The position numbers and the translations under genes were made by a program. The notes under the pieces are model-generated. The model did not search any database. It was not told the DNA's origin and saw only the letters and a program-made list of their open reading frames with translations. A DNA stretch of 64,000 bases from Sphingomonas sp. (lineage in GTDB: Bacteria > Pseudomonadota > Alphaproteobacteria > Sphingomonadales > Sphingomonadaceae). Location of the stretch: positions 1 through 64,000 of the forward strand of contig NZ_JAGHZV010000015.1 of assembly GCF_017745215.1 (NCBI RefSeq). The letters are read 5' to 3'. Shown here piece by piece: positions 45,894 through 54,058 of the stretch; position 1 is the stretch's first letter; every line of letters begins with the position of its first letter.

Positions 45894-46895
45894 ATGGCGA
45901 AGCTCGGCGACTGGATCGATGCGCAACCCCAGGGCATCCGCTTGCCCGCCGCCGAGGTGTGGATCGATCCCTCGCGCCCAGTGGAACGCGCGCTGATCAC
46001 CCACGGCCATGCCGATCACGCGCGCGGCGGCCATGGCGAGGTCTGGGCCACCCCCGAGACGCTGGCGATCATGGAAGCGCGCTACGGCCCGCAGAACGGC
46101 CGGCCGATCGGCTATGGCGAGATGCTCGAGCTCGACGGCGCGATCGCCGCGCGCTTCGTCCCCGCGGGCCATGTCCTCGGCTCGGCGCAGATCGTGCTCG
46201 AGCATCGCGGCGAGCGGATCGTCGTCTCGGGCGATTACAAGCGTCGCCCGGATCCGACCTGCGCGCCGTTCGAGCCGGTGCCGTGCGACGTGTTCATCAC
46301 CGAGGCGACCTTCGGTCTCCCCGTCTTCCGCCACCCCGACACGCACGACGAGCTCGACAAGCTGCTCGCCGCCCAGCGCGGCAACCCCGATCGCTGCGTG
46401 CTCGTCGGTGCCTATGCGCTCGGCAAGGCGCAACGCGTGATCCGCGAGCTGCGCGTGATGGGCTATGACGATCCCATCTACATCCACGGCGCGCTCCAGC
46501 GGCTCTGCGACCTCTATGCCGAGCATGGCGTCGACCTCGGCGAGCTCCGCCCCGCCACCGGCGTGGCCAAGGCCGAGCTTCAGGGGCGGATCATCCTCGC
46601 CCCGCCCTCGGCGCTCAACGACCGCTGGTCGCGGCGGCTGCCCGATCCGATCACCGCGATGGCTTCGGGCTGGATGCGCGTTCGCCAGCGCGCGCGGCAG
46701 CGGAATGTCGAGCTGCCGCTGATTCTCTCCGACCATGCCGACTGGGACGAGCTGACCAGCACGATCCGCGAGCTGGCCCCGCGCGAGATATGGGTGACGC
46801 ACGGGCGCGAGGATGCGCTGGTCCATTGGTGCCGCATCCACCAGATCAAGGCGCGCGCGCTCGACCTTTCGGGCTTCGACGACGAGGATGACTGA
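45894..46895 (+). CDS. Ligase-associated beta-CASP exonuclease
   Basis: The 333-residue metallo-beta-lactamase protein has the metal motif ITHGHADHARGG, VPAGHVLGSAQIVLE, VSGDYKRRPDPTC, and late SDHADWDE and THGRED motifs, as in TIGR04122 'ligase-associated DNA damage response exonuclease'. It is expected to trim DNA ends, working with the helicase encoded on the other strand. The start codons of the two genes are only nine bases apart, so each promoter must lie within the other gene or transcripts must be leaderless. Confidence 0.93.
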   Translation: MAKLGDWIDAQPQGIRLPAAEVWIDPSRPVERALITHGHADHARGGHGEVWATPETLAIMEARYGPQNGRPIGYGEMLELDGAIAARFVPAGHVLGSAQIVLEHRGERIVVSGDYKRRPDPTCAPFEPVPCDVFITEATFGLPVFRHPDTHDELDKLLAAQRGNPDRCVLVGAYALGKAQRVIRELRVMGYDDPIYIHGALQRLCDLYAEHGVDLGELRPATGVAKAELQGRIILAPPSALNDRWSRRLPDPITAMASGWMRVRQRARQRNVELPLILSDHADWDELTSTIRELAPREIWVTHGREDALVHWCRIHQIKARALDLSGFDDEDD

Positions 46896-46965
46896 AGCGG
46901 GGCGATTGGCGCTTTTCCCTCATGGATCCGAGGCGTAGCATGACGTCGAAGAGCAGGAGAGGCTC

Positions 46966-47439
46966 ATGAGGATCACGCTTAAGCTGCTCGTCACGACAGC
47001 TGCGCTCACGCTGGGCGCGGGCGCAGCGCATGCCCAGGCGGGAGGCTCGACGTCCGCGCCTGCGCCGCCACCCAACGCCGGGCTGGTCGGCGAGAACTCG
47101 ACGGTGCGCAACGGCGGCGATACCTATGACCGCGACATGGCCGCGGCGCGCGACGAAGCGGTGGCCAAGGCCCGGGCCGAAGCGCACGGCGGGAAGATCC
47201 GCTCGGCCCCGGCCAGGCCCGAGGACGTGACCGTCGGCGCCGAGGTCCGCGATTCGCATGGGCTTCGCATCGGCGTGATCGAGAGCGTGAGCCTGAGCGC
47301 GGCGGTGCTCCATGCCGACGGGGGCTCGGTGGCGGTGCCGCTCGAAGCGTTCGGCAAGGATTCGCAGGGGCTGCTGATCGGAATGAGCAAGGCGGACTTC
47401 GACAGGCTCGTCGCCGATGCTACCAAGCCGGCGAACTGA
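46966..47439 (+). CDS. Small secreted protein, possibly with a PRC-barrel-like core
   Basis: The 157-residue protein has a signal peptide (LLVTTAALTLGAGAAHAQ), a Pro/Ala linker, a charged helical stretch (YDRDMAAARDEAVAKARAEA), and a beta-rich end (VGAEVRDSHGLRIGVIESVS; SVAVPLEAFGKDSQGLLIG) resembling PRC-barrel domains. AGGAGAGG precedes the ATG. It lies upstream of another small secreted-protein gene in the same direction after 16 bases. Confidence 0.78.
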   Translation: MRITLKLLVTTAALTLGAGAAHAQAGGSTSAPAPPPNAGLVGENSTVRNGGDTYDRDMAAARDEAVAKARAEAHGGKIRSAPARPEDVTVGAEVRDSHGLRIGVIESVSLSAAVLHADGGSVAVPLEAFGKDSQGLLIGMSKADFDRLVADATKPAN

Positions 47440-47455
47440 AGCGAGGCAAGGAACG

Positions 47456-47920
47456 ATGCGAAACGGTCTCTGGATGCTGGCGGCGCTGCCCGCCCTTGTC
47501 GCCGCGGGCGCCGCGCCGGCGCAGGCGAGCCCGCAGGGTGACGCGCTCGGCCGCTGCCTCATCGCCAAGGCGACGAGCGCCGACAAGACGCTGCTGATCC
47601 AGTGGATGTTCACGGCGCTCGCGGCGAGTCCCAAGGTGGCGGCGATGTCCAGGGTCTCACCCGAGGAGCGCGGCCGCTTCTCCAAGGGCGCCGGCCAGCT
47701 GATGCAACGGCTGCTCACGGTCGATTGCCGCCCCGAGGCGATCGCGACGATCAAGGCCGACGGTGCCGGCGCGCTCGCCAAGAGCTTCGAGACGCTGGGC
47801 CAGGTGGCGATGCGCGAGTTCATGATCGACCCGCAGGTCGCGGTGGCGCTCGGCGGGCTCGCCCAGGGCGCCGACATGGGCGAGATCGCCAAGCTGCTGC
47901 TCGAGGCGCAGCTTCCCTAG
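47456..47920 (+). CDS. Small secreted protein of unknown function
   Basis: The 154-residue protein has a signal peptide (MLAALPALVAAGAAPAQA), two cysteines (GRCLIAK and VDCRPEA) that could form a disulphide, and an all-helical mature part. No family recognised. AAGGAACG lies directly before the ATG. Its TAG stop shares the palindrome CTAG with the TAG of the convergent gene, so the two frames end on the same four bases. Confidence 0.75.
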   Translation: MRNGLWMLAALPALVAAGAAPAQASPQGDALGRCLIAKATSADKTLLIQWMFTALAASPKVAAMSRVSPEERGRFSKGAGQLMQRLLTVDCRPEAIATIKADGAGALAKSFETLGQVAMREFMIDPQVAVALGGLAQGADMGEIAKLLLEAQLP

Positions 47921-48294
47921 GGACCGTCCTCCGACAGCAGCCAGGCCTCGGCCGCATCGATATCCTCGAAGACGCTCGCCGTGCGGCCCGCGAGCGTGCG
48001 CATCAGCTGCATCCGCGACAGTGCGCCGGTGACGACGAAGGCGAGCCGGCGCGAGCGATATTCGGGCGCGGCGAGGATCGTCTTGAATGCATCGACCACC
48101 TGTTGCGAGCGCACGTCCATGCCGCGCATGTCGTTGAGCGTGAGATGCTGGTTGGGCCCGCAGCGCAGCTTGGCGTGCGCGGCGGCGCGCGCGTCGAGGA
48201 AGGACTGGATCGTCGCATCGGTGAAGAAGCCGGACATGGCGATGCGCACGAGATTGCGCGGCACGTCGACCTCGATCCGAAAGCATCCCTCCAT
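47917..48294 (-). CDS. STAS/SpoIIAA-like protein
   Basis: The 125-residue cytoplasmic protein looks like a STAS or SpoIIAA-like domain: early strands (FRIEVDVPRNLVRIAMSG), an LNDMRGMDVRSQQVV segment where anti-anti-sigma factors keep their phosphoserine loop, and a terminal helix (IDAAEAWLL). Whether it is regulatory is unknown. It follows rpoN on the same strand after a 224-base gap containing a terminator-like hairpin, so it is probably transcribed separately. Confidence 0.7.
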   Translation of the reverse strand: MEGCFRIEVDVPRNLVRIAMSGFFTDATIQSFLDARAAAHAKLRCGPNQHLTLNDMRGMDVRSQQVVDAFKTILAAPEYRSRRLAFVVTGALSRMQLMRTLAGRTASVFEDIDAAEAWLLSEDGP

Positions 48295-48322
48295 CGGGCG
48301 GGCATAGCCGAAGCACGGCTAA

Positions 48323-48360
48323 GAAAAGTTGAAGGCTAGCCCCGGCACTTGTGCCTAGCC
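48323..48360 (-). terminator. Terminator-like hairpin downstream of rpoN
   Basis: Arms GGCTAG/CTAGCC enclose GGCAC-TT-GTGCC with a CCCC bulge (48334-48360). On the minus strand it is followed by TTCAACTTTTCTT, a T-rich tail. It lies 159 bases beyond the rpoN stop and 40 bases before the STAS-like gene. Confidence 0.5.
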
Positions 48361-48361
48361 T

Positions 48362-48437
48362 GATCGAGGAAATCGATCGGGTTGACAGTGGTTGACAACA
48401 ATCATGGGAGAAAGCGCTGATCGCCTGAATCGATCAG
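48362..48437. promoter_or_regulatory. Region of dyads and a 10-bp-spaced direct repeat
   Basis: GTTGACA occurs at 48381 and 48391, exactly one helical turn apart. It is flanked on the left by GATCGA/TCGATC and on the right by a perfect CTGATCG/CGATCAG dyad (48417-48437). No convincing -10 box is present. It lies between rpoN and the STAS-like gene and may be an operator for the latter. Confidence 0.35.
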
Positions 48438-48518
48438 TCGCTGGAAAATGGGCCGAGCGTTAGAAAGAGCGAGGTCGAGCGTCGCAGGCCAAATCCTACT
48501 TTGCAATCGGACTCGTGC

Positions 48519-50042
48519 TTACCCCACCCCCTCGAGCGCCTTCTGCCGGCGGCGCTGGACCGAGCTGCCGATCCCCATCGCTTCGCGATATTTGGCCACC
48601 GTACGCCGGGCGATGTCGAAGCCCTTGGCCTTGAGCATGTCGACCAGCGTGTCGTCGGACAGGATCGCCTTGGGATCCTCGGCAGCGATCAGCGAGCGGA
48701 TCGCGCTCTTCACCGCTTCGGCCGAGACCGCGTCGCCGCCATCGGCCGACTGGATCGCCGAGGTGAAGAAATATTTCAGCTCGAACAGCCCCCGCGCGCA
48801 GCTGAGGTATTTGTTGCTGGTGACGCGGCTCACCGTCGATTCGTGCATCCCGATCGATTCGGCGACCTGGCGCAGCGTCATGGGCCTCAGGTGCGCGACG
48901 CCGCGGAGGAAGAACTCCTCCTGCTGCTTCACGATCTCGCTCGCCACCTTGATGATCGTGCGCTGGCGCTGGTCGAGCGCCTTGACCAGCCAGTTGGCGC
49001 TCGCGAGCATGTCCGACAGCCAGGCGCGGCTCGCCTTGTCCTGCGGTCCGCTGGTGACTTCGGCGTAATAGGCGCGGTTGACGAGCAGCCGGGGGAGCGT
49101 CGCGGCGTTGATCTCGACCGCCCAGCCCGCACCGCGGCGCGCGACGAAGATGTCGGGCGTGACCGCGAGCATCGGCTCGCCGCCATAGCGGCAGCCGGGC
49201 TTGGGGTCGTAGTTGCGCAGCTCGCGGATCATGTCCGCCAGGTCTTCGTCGTCGACGTCGCAGATGCGCCGGAGCCGCGGCAGGTCGCCGCGCGCGACGA
49301 GGTCGAGATTGTCGATCAGCCGCGCCATGCAAGGGTCGTAGCGGTCGGCTTCCCTGGCCTGGAGCGCGAGGCATTCGGCGAGGTTGCGCGCGCCGACGCC
49401 GGTGGGGTCGAAGCCATGGATGATGCCGAGCACCGCCTCGACCCGCGCGAGCGGCACGTTCAGCCGCGTGGCGACTTCGAGCAGCGTGACGGTGAGGTAC
49501 CCCGCCTCGTCGATCTGGTCGATCAGGTGCGCGGCGATGAACAGGTCGGCGCCGTCGACGCTCGCGCCGGCCTGCGCCATCAGGTGATCGGCGAGGCTCA
49601 GCCCCGAATCGCCCATATTGTCGAAGTCGGGCCCGTCCTCCGAGCCGCCGCCGCTCGCACCGCTGACGCCCAGGCTGCCATCGAGCCCGCCGATCGAATC
49701 GGCATGGCTGTCGTGGTGGAAGGTCTCCGCGACGAAATCGACGTCGAGCGCCGCTTCGCCCGCCGCTTCGCCGCCGCCGCTCAGCAGCTCGCTGGCATCG
49801 GCGGGCCCATCGCGCGGGTTTTCGCGGACATCGTCGAAGTCGACATCGGGCTCCGGCTCGGGCGCAGCGTCGCGCTCCTCCCCGCCGCTCGAATCGAGCA
49901 GCGGGTTCTTCTCGATCTCCTCGGCGATGAACGCTTCGATCTCGAGGTTCGACAGCGCCAGCAGCTTGATCGCCTGCTGGAGCTGCGGCGTCATCACCAG
50001 CGACTGCGACTGGCGCAGGTCGAGGCGCGGCGCGAGGCTCAT
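48519..50042 (-). CDS. rpoN: RNA polymerase sigma-54 factor
   Basis: RpoN directs RNA polymerase to -24/-12 promoters with an enhancer-binding activator. The 507-residue protein has the activator-interacting region I (LDLRQSQSLVMTPQLQQAIK), an acidic region II, the core-binding region, the helix-turn-helix (LRQVAESIGMHESTVSRVTS) and the RpoN box ARRTVAKYREAMGI. A long perfect-arm palindrome (copy D) ends 16 bases before the ATG and no Shine-Dalgarno is visible, so translation may be affected. It follows lptB. Confidence 0.97.
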   Translation of the reverse strand: MSLAPRLDLRQSQSLVMTPQLQQAIKLLALSNLEIEAFIAEEIEKNPLLDSSGGEERDAAPEPEPDVDFDDVRENPRDGPADASELLSGGGEAAGEAALDVDFVAETFHHDSHADSIGGLDGSLGVSGASGGGSEDGPDFDNMGDSGLSLADHLMAQAGASVDGADLFIAAHLIDQIDEAGYLTVTLLEVATRLNVPLARVEAVLGIIHGFDPTGVGARNLAECLALQAREADRYDPCMARLIDNLDLVARGDLPRLRRICDVDDEDLADMIRELRNYDPKPGCRYGGEPMLAVTPDIFVARRGAGWAVEINAATLPRLLVNRAYYAEVTSGPQDKASRAWLSDMLASANWLVKALDQRQRTIIKVASEIVKQQEEFFLRGVAHLRPMTLRQVAESIGMHESTVSRVTSNKYLSCARGLFELKYFFTSAIQSADGGDAVSAEAVKSAIRSLIAAEDPKAILSDDTLVDMLKAKGFDIARRTVAKYREAMGIGSSVQRRRQKALEGVG

Positions 50043-50057
50043 TGTTTAACGGAGGAC

Positions 50058-50137
50058 GGCACCAGCCCGCTCCCCCACCCGGCCACCCATGGAATACTGG
50101 CGTTGGGTGGCCGGGTGGGAGAGCGGGCGGAGCCGCC
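50058..50137. repeat. Palindromic element, copy D (central module only)
   Basis: Arms at 50058-50089 and 50104-50137 form a 30-base stem with a few mismatches. Both arms and the loop (TGGAATACTGGCGT) resemble the central palindrome of copy A, but the outer GAGCCTGTTTGGAAA ends are missing. It lies in the leader between lptB and rpoN. Confidence 0.9.
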
Positions 50138-50200
50138 CAAGGTTCCGACGATGCGCAGCATCGGTGGAATGGCGGTGGAGGGCGGTGCCGTCACGATGAG

Positions 50201-50977
50201 TCACAGCGAGAAGCCCTCGCCCAGGTACAGCCGGCGGACGTTCTCGTCGCGCACCAGCTCCTCGGGCGAGCCGGCGAAGAGCACGCGGCCGTCGTAGATG
50301 ATGTAGCCGCGGTCGACGATGTCGAGCGTCTCGCGGACATTGTGATCGGTGATCAGCACGCCGATGCCGCGGTTCTTGAGCTCGATCACCAACTCGCGGA
50401 TGTCCGAGATCGAGATCGGGTCGATGCCCGCGAAGGGCTCGTCGAGCAGCATGATCGTCGGGTTGGCCGCGAGCGCGCGCGCGATCTCGGCGCGACGGCG
50501 CTCGCCGCCCGACAGCGCCATCGCCGGCGCGTCGCGCAGCCGCGTGAGGCCGAACTCGTCGAGCAGCTGGTCGAGCCGGCGGCGGCGCGCGTCCTTGTCG
50601 GGCTCGGAGAGCTCGAGCACGGCGAGGATGTTCTTCTCGACGGTCAGCCCGCGGAAGATCGAGGTCTCCTGCGGGAGATAGCCGAGCCCGAGGATCGCGC
50701 GGCGGTACATCGGCAGCGGCGTGATGTCCTCGCCGTCGAGCATGATGCGGCCCGAATCGGGCTTCACCAGCCCCATCACCGAATAGAAGCAGGTCGTCTT
50801 GCCCGCGCCATTCGGCCCGAGCAGCCCGACGACTTCGCCGCGCCCGACCGAGACCGACACGTCGGTGAGCACCACGCGCTTGTCGTAGCTCTTGGCGATC
50901 GACACGACCGCAAGCCCCCTGTCGGGCGCCGGTGCGGGGTCCGCGAGCGGATGTTCGATCGTGGCGGCGTCTGTCAT
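50201..50977 (-). CDS. lptB: LPS export ABC transporter ATPase
   Basis: LptB powers extraction of lipopolysaccharide from the inner membrane by LptF and LptG. The 258-residue protein has Walker A GPNGAGKTT, signature ALSGGERRRAEIARAL, Walker B IMLLDEPFAGID, and H-loop ITDHNVRET; the 'YLPQETSIFRGLTVEKN' Q-loop is typical of LptB. ATG at 50977 with AAGGCC is preferred over one 18 bases upstream. The 156-base gap to lptA and its own binding site suggest a partly separate message. Confidence 0.97.
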   Translation of the reverse strand: MTDAATIEHPLADPAPAPDRGLAVVSIAKSYDKRVVLTDVSVSVGRGEVVGLLGPNGAGKTTCFYSVMGLVKPDSGRIMLDGEDITPLPMYRRAILGLGYLPQETSIFRGLTVEKNILAVLELSEPDKDARRRRLDQLLDEFGLTRLRDAPAMALSGGERRRAEIARALAANPTIMLLDEPFAGIDPISISDIRELVIELKNRGIGVLITDHNVRETLDIVDRGYIIYDGRVLFAGSPEELVRDENVRRLYLGEGFSL

Positions 50978-51133
50978 GGCGGGCCTTGTCTGCACAATTC
51001 GGGTTACGCGGGCCTTACCGCGGACGCGGTTTGGCAGGATTCATGCATGCGATGCCTGAATAAGCTGCCCGAATCGCTGGCGCAAGGGAAGCACCCCATA
51101 GGCGGCTTGCGGTACGCCGTTCGGATTGCGGGG

Positions 51134-51712
51134 TTATTGTTGCGGTGGCGGGGTGGGCGACGGGCTGGGCGCGGCGGTGTTGCGCTTGGGCACCGAGAAT
51201 CGGCCGGTCACGCGGCCGCCGCTGCTGGTCGTCGTGCCGGGCACGCCGCTGCCGACGCCCGATCCGTCGATCGTCGCACGGCCGCTGTCGAGGTTGATCG
51301 AAAGCCGCCCGCCGTTCACGACATTGGCGCCCTGGCGCAGCGTCACGCCGCCGATCATCGTGATCACGCGCTTGTTGAGGTCGTAGACCGCATATTGCGA
51401 GCGCGCGCTCTGCTCGGGCCGGACCACCGTCACTCCGCCGGCGGCGTCGAGCCGGGAAACGTCGGGCGAGCCCTGCTGGAGATTGCCGGTGTAGCTCACC
51501 GTGACGCGATCGGCGGTGAGCGTCATTTCGGCCTGGACGATCTTGACGTTGCCGGTGAGCAGCACGCGATTGTCGCGGTCGAGCAGCTCGATGTGATCCG
51601 AGCCGAAATCGATCGGCGCGTCCGAATTGTGCGCAGACTGCGCCGCCACCGGTCCCGAAGCGGAGAGCCCCAGCAACAGCCCCAGGGGCAGGATGGCGAG
51701 CCTGTGCATCAT
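51134..51712 (-). CDS. lptA: LPS transport periplasmic protein LptA
   Basis: LptA forms the beta-jellyroll bridge that carries lipopolysaccharide across the periplasm. The 192-residue protein has a signal peptide (LPLGLLLGLSASGPVAAQ), the OstA-like core (IELLDRDNRVLLTGNVKIVQ; LTADRVTVSYTG; YAVYDLNKRVITMIGGVTL) and a Pro/Ser-rich tail. Its start codon directly follows the lptC stop with no gap, so the two are translated together. Confidence 0.95.
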   Translation of the reverse strand: MMHRLAILPLGLLLGLSASGPVAAQSAHNSDAPIDFGSDHIELLDRDNRVLLTGNVKIVQAEMTLTADRVTVSYTGNLQQGSPDVSRLDAAGGVTVVRPEQSARSQYAVYDLNKRVITMIGGVTLRQGANVVNGGRLSINLDSGRATIDGSGVGSGVPGTTTSSGGRVTGRFSVPKRNTAAPSPSPTPPPQQ

Positions 51713-52357
51713 CTAGCGCCTATTCGCCTTCCTCGGCTGGATACGCAAGCGTGCATTGCCGTCGAGCTTCACGATGCGCTTCTCCAGGTCCGCAGTCAGC
51801 TTGTTGCCGCTGAAAACGCCCATGGGGGTGCTCCCGTTCACCGGGCCGCTGCTTTCCATCTGGCGGGTGCGCAGGTCGACCGTCGAATCGCTGGTCTGGA
51901 GGCGATAGCCGTCGGCGGTCTGGAAGCGGATCGGGCCGTCGACCGCGAGCTTGCGCGTATCCAGGTCGTAGCGGCCGCTGTCGGCGTCGATCCGACCAGG
52001 GCCTTCCTCGAGCGCGATCTCGGCGGAGAGCTGCTTCAGCTGGACGATCGGCTCGGCCGAGCTCTTCTGCACCGCCGAGCCGGCGTGGAGCTGGAAGGCG
52101 CGGCCCTTCGAATCCTCGCCGCGGTAGATCGCCGATTCGGCCTGGAGCCGCGCGCTGGCGACGTCGACCTTGTTCTTGTCGAGCACGAAGCTGACTTCGC
52201 CCGCGGTGTAGAGCGGCGAGACGACGAGGAACGCGCCGAGCACGCCGATCCCCATCGGCAGCAGCCATTGCAGCGTGCGCACGATCCGGTCGTGCCCGCT
52301 GCCCGGATGCGCCCAGGCCCTTCGTTGCGACTGGAGGCGCTGGGCGATCTCAGACAA
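51713..52357 (-). CDS. lptC: LPS export protein LptC
   Basis: LptC passes lipopolysaccharide from LptBFG to LptA. The 214-residue protein has one membrane helix at about 33-50 and an LptC domain with repeated strands (VDGPIRFQTADGYRLQTSDS; MGVFSGNKLTADLEKRIVKL). The start is TTG at 52357 with GGAG eight bases upstream. It follows the RNase D gene after 21 bases in the same direction. Confidence 0.92.
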   Translation of the reverse strand: MSEIAQRLQSQRRAWAHPGSGHDRIVRTLQWLLPMGIGVLGAFLVVSPLYTAGEVSFVLDKNKVDVASARLQAESAIYRGEDSKGRAFQLHAGSAVQKSSAEPIVQLKQLSAEIALEEGPGRIDADSGRYDLDTRKLAVDGPIRFQTADGYRLQTSDSTVDLRTRQMESSGPVNGSTPMGVFSGNKLTADLEKRIVKLDGNARLRIQPRKANRR

Positions 52358-52378
52358 GGCGGGCGCTCCGGATCATGC

Positions 52379-52999
52379 TCAGATGTGCGCGAAGATGTCG
52401 GTGTCGGGCCAGCCCGCGAGGTCGAGCTCGGCGCGCCAGGGCAGGAAGTCGAAGCACGCCTGCGCGATATCGGTGCGCCCTTCGCGCTCGAGGCGGCGGT
52501 CCAGCTCTTCCTTCATCGCATGCAGGTAACGCACGTCGGACGCGGCGTATTCGCGCTGCGCCTCGGAGAGCTCGGGACCGCCCCAGTCCGACGACTGCTG
52601 CGCCTTGGAGAGCTCCTGGCCGAGCAGCTCGCGGACGAGGTCCTTGAGGCCGTGGCGATCGGTATAGGTCCGCACGAGCCGCGACGCGGTCTTGGTGCAA
52701 TAGACCGGTGCGGCGGTGACGCCGAGGTAGAAGCGGATCGCCGCCAGGTCGAAGCGCGCGAAATGGTAGAGCTTCACGCGCTCGGGATCGGCGAGCAGCA
52801 TGCGCAAATTGGGCGCGGCATAGCTGGATTGCGGGCCGAAGCGGACGAGATGCTCGTCGCCCTTGCCGTTGGAGAGCTGCACGACGCACAGCCGGTCGCG
52901 CATCGTGACCAGGCCCATCGTCTCAGTGTCGACGGCAATCGATTCGCCGGGGGCGAAGAGACCCTCGGGAATGTCTTCTTCATGGAAATGAACTGTCAT
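52379..52999 (-). CDS. rnd: Ribonuclease D-like 3'-5' exonuclease
   Basis: The 206-residue protein is a lone DEDD exonuclease domain: SIAVDTETMGL (exo I), LYHFARFDLAAIRFYL (exo II), and YAASDVRYLHAMKEEL (exo III). Full RNase D has HRDC domains; this short form lacks them, as is common in alphaproteobacteria. It starts the rnd-lptC-lptA-lptB-rpoN block. It may trim tRNA or other RNA 3' ends. Confidence 0.92.
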   Translation of the reverse strand: MTVHFHEEDIPEGLFAPGESIAVDTETMGLVTMRDRLCVVQLSNGKGDEHLVRFGPQSSYAAPNLRMLLADPERVKLYHFARFDLAAIRFYLGVTAAPVYCTKTASRLVRTYTDRHGLKDLVRELLGQELSKAQQSSDWGGPELSEAQREYAASDVRYLHAMKEELDRRLEREGRTDIAQACFDFLPWRAELDLAGWPDTDIFAHI

Positions 53000-53037
53000 C
53001 GCCGCCGCCTAGCTCTGTTCGGCGCGCGGCTCAAACC

Positions 53038-53847
53038 CTAATCGGCCCTTGGCGGGACATGCGGCGGCTCGGCCCGATGCTTGCCGCGGCTCCGGCGGGC
53101 GAGGATGTTGAGGATCTCCACCCCCGCCGAGAAGGCCATGGCGGTGTAGATATAGCCCTTGGGCACGTGCACGCCGAAGCCGTCGGCGATCAGCACCGCG
53201 CCGATCATCAGCAGGAAGCCGAGCGCCAGCATCACCACCGTCGGGTTGCGGTTGATGAAGTTGGCGAGCGGATCGGCGGCGAACAGCATCACCGCCACCG
53301 CGGCGATCACCGCGACCACCATCACCGGCAGGTGATCGGTCATGCCGACCGCGGTGAGGATCGAATCGATCGAGAAGACCATGTCGAGCAGCAGGATCTG
53401 GACGATCGCCGCGCCGAAGGTCATCGCGACATGGCCCTTCTTGTCGAGCGTCTCGCCCGAGGCTTCCGAATCGACATTGTGGTGGATCTCGGTCGTCGCC
53501 TTCCAGACGAGGAACAGGCCGCCCGCGATCAGGATCAGGTCGCGCGCCGAAAAGGCGGTGTCGAACGCAGTCTCGCCATGCTCGCCGGGCATCGAGAGCC
53601 CCAGGTCGAACAGCGGCTGGGTGAGCTGGGTCAGCCAGGCGATCGTCGAGAGCAGCGCGAGCCGCAGGATCAGCGCCAGGCTGATGCCGATTCGGCGCAC
53701 GCGGGTGCGCTGCGCCTCGGGCAGCTTGTTCGAAAGAATCGAGATGAAGATGAGGTTGTCGATGCCGAGCACCACCTCCATCACGATCAATGTCGCGAGC
53801 GCGGCCCAGGCGGCCGGGCTGGTCAAGAGCGTCAAAATGGCGTCCAT
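53038..53847 (-). CDS. TerC-family integral membrane protein
   Basis: The 269-residue protein has seven predicted membrane helices and the TerC signatures [20 protein letters not shown] and [20 protein letters not shown], each with an acidic residue inside a helix. Relatives export manganese or support metal loading of secreted proteins. ATG at 53847 begins the conserved helix; an upstream frame adds nothing. It is divergent from the cold-shock gene. Confidence 0.93.
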   Translation of the reverse strand: MDAILTLLTSPAAWAALATLIVMEVVLGIDNLIFISILSNKLPEAQRTRVRRIGISLALILRLALLSTIAWLTQLTQPLFDLGLSMPGEHGETAFDTAFSARDLILIAGGLFLVWKATTEIHHNVDSEASGETLDKKGHVAMTFGAAIVQILLLDMVFSIDSILTAVGMTDHLPVMVVAVIAAVAVMLFAADPLANFINRNPTVVMLALGFLLMIGAVLIADGFGVHVPKGYIYTAMAFSAGVEILNILARRSRGKHRAEPPHVPPRAD

Positions 53848-53874
53848 GCGCAGGCTGTGCCCTGCCCGACTGGT

Positions 53875-53916
53875 GCTTTCAAGCCGCACGACTCGCGTTT
53901 ATCGTCGCTTTCAAGC
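53875..53916. promoter_or_regulatory. Two GCTTTCAAGC sites, 32 bp apart
   Basis: The ten-base dyad GCTTTCAAGC occurs at 53875-53884 and again at 53907-53916, three helical turns apart, in the divergent space between terC and the cold-shock gene. It may be an operator or simply part of the upstream promoter. Confidence 0.4.
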
Positions 53917-54058
53917 GAATTTCGGTCGCGGCGTGTCCGATTTTGGGCTATGAACCGAGTCTCGCGGCTCTTTTGATGAGCCCGAAGGCCTGCGTTCTTC
54001 GTCCGGCGCTTGGGTTTCGATTGGTTACAAGGGGCGAACCGGGAAGACGAACAGGGCA

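Noticed and set aside
43239..46895. A 1218-codon plus-strand frame spanning the helicase and exonuclease
   Set aside because: Only the part from 45894 is real (exonuclease). The earlier part is antisense to the helicase and protease genes and has no recognisable protein features.
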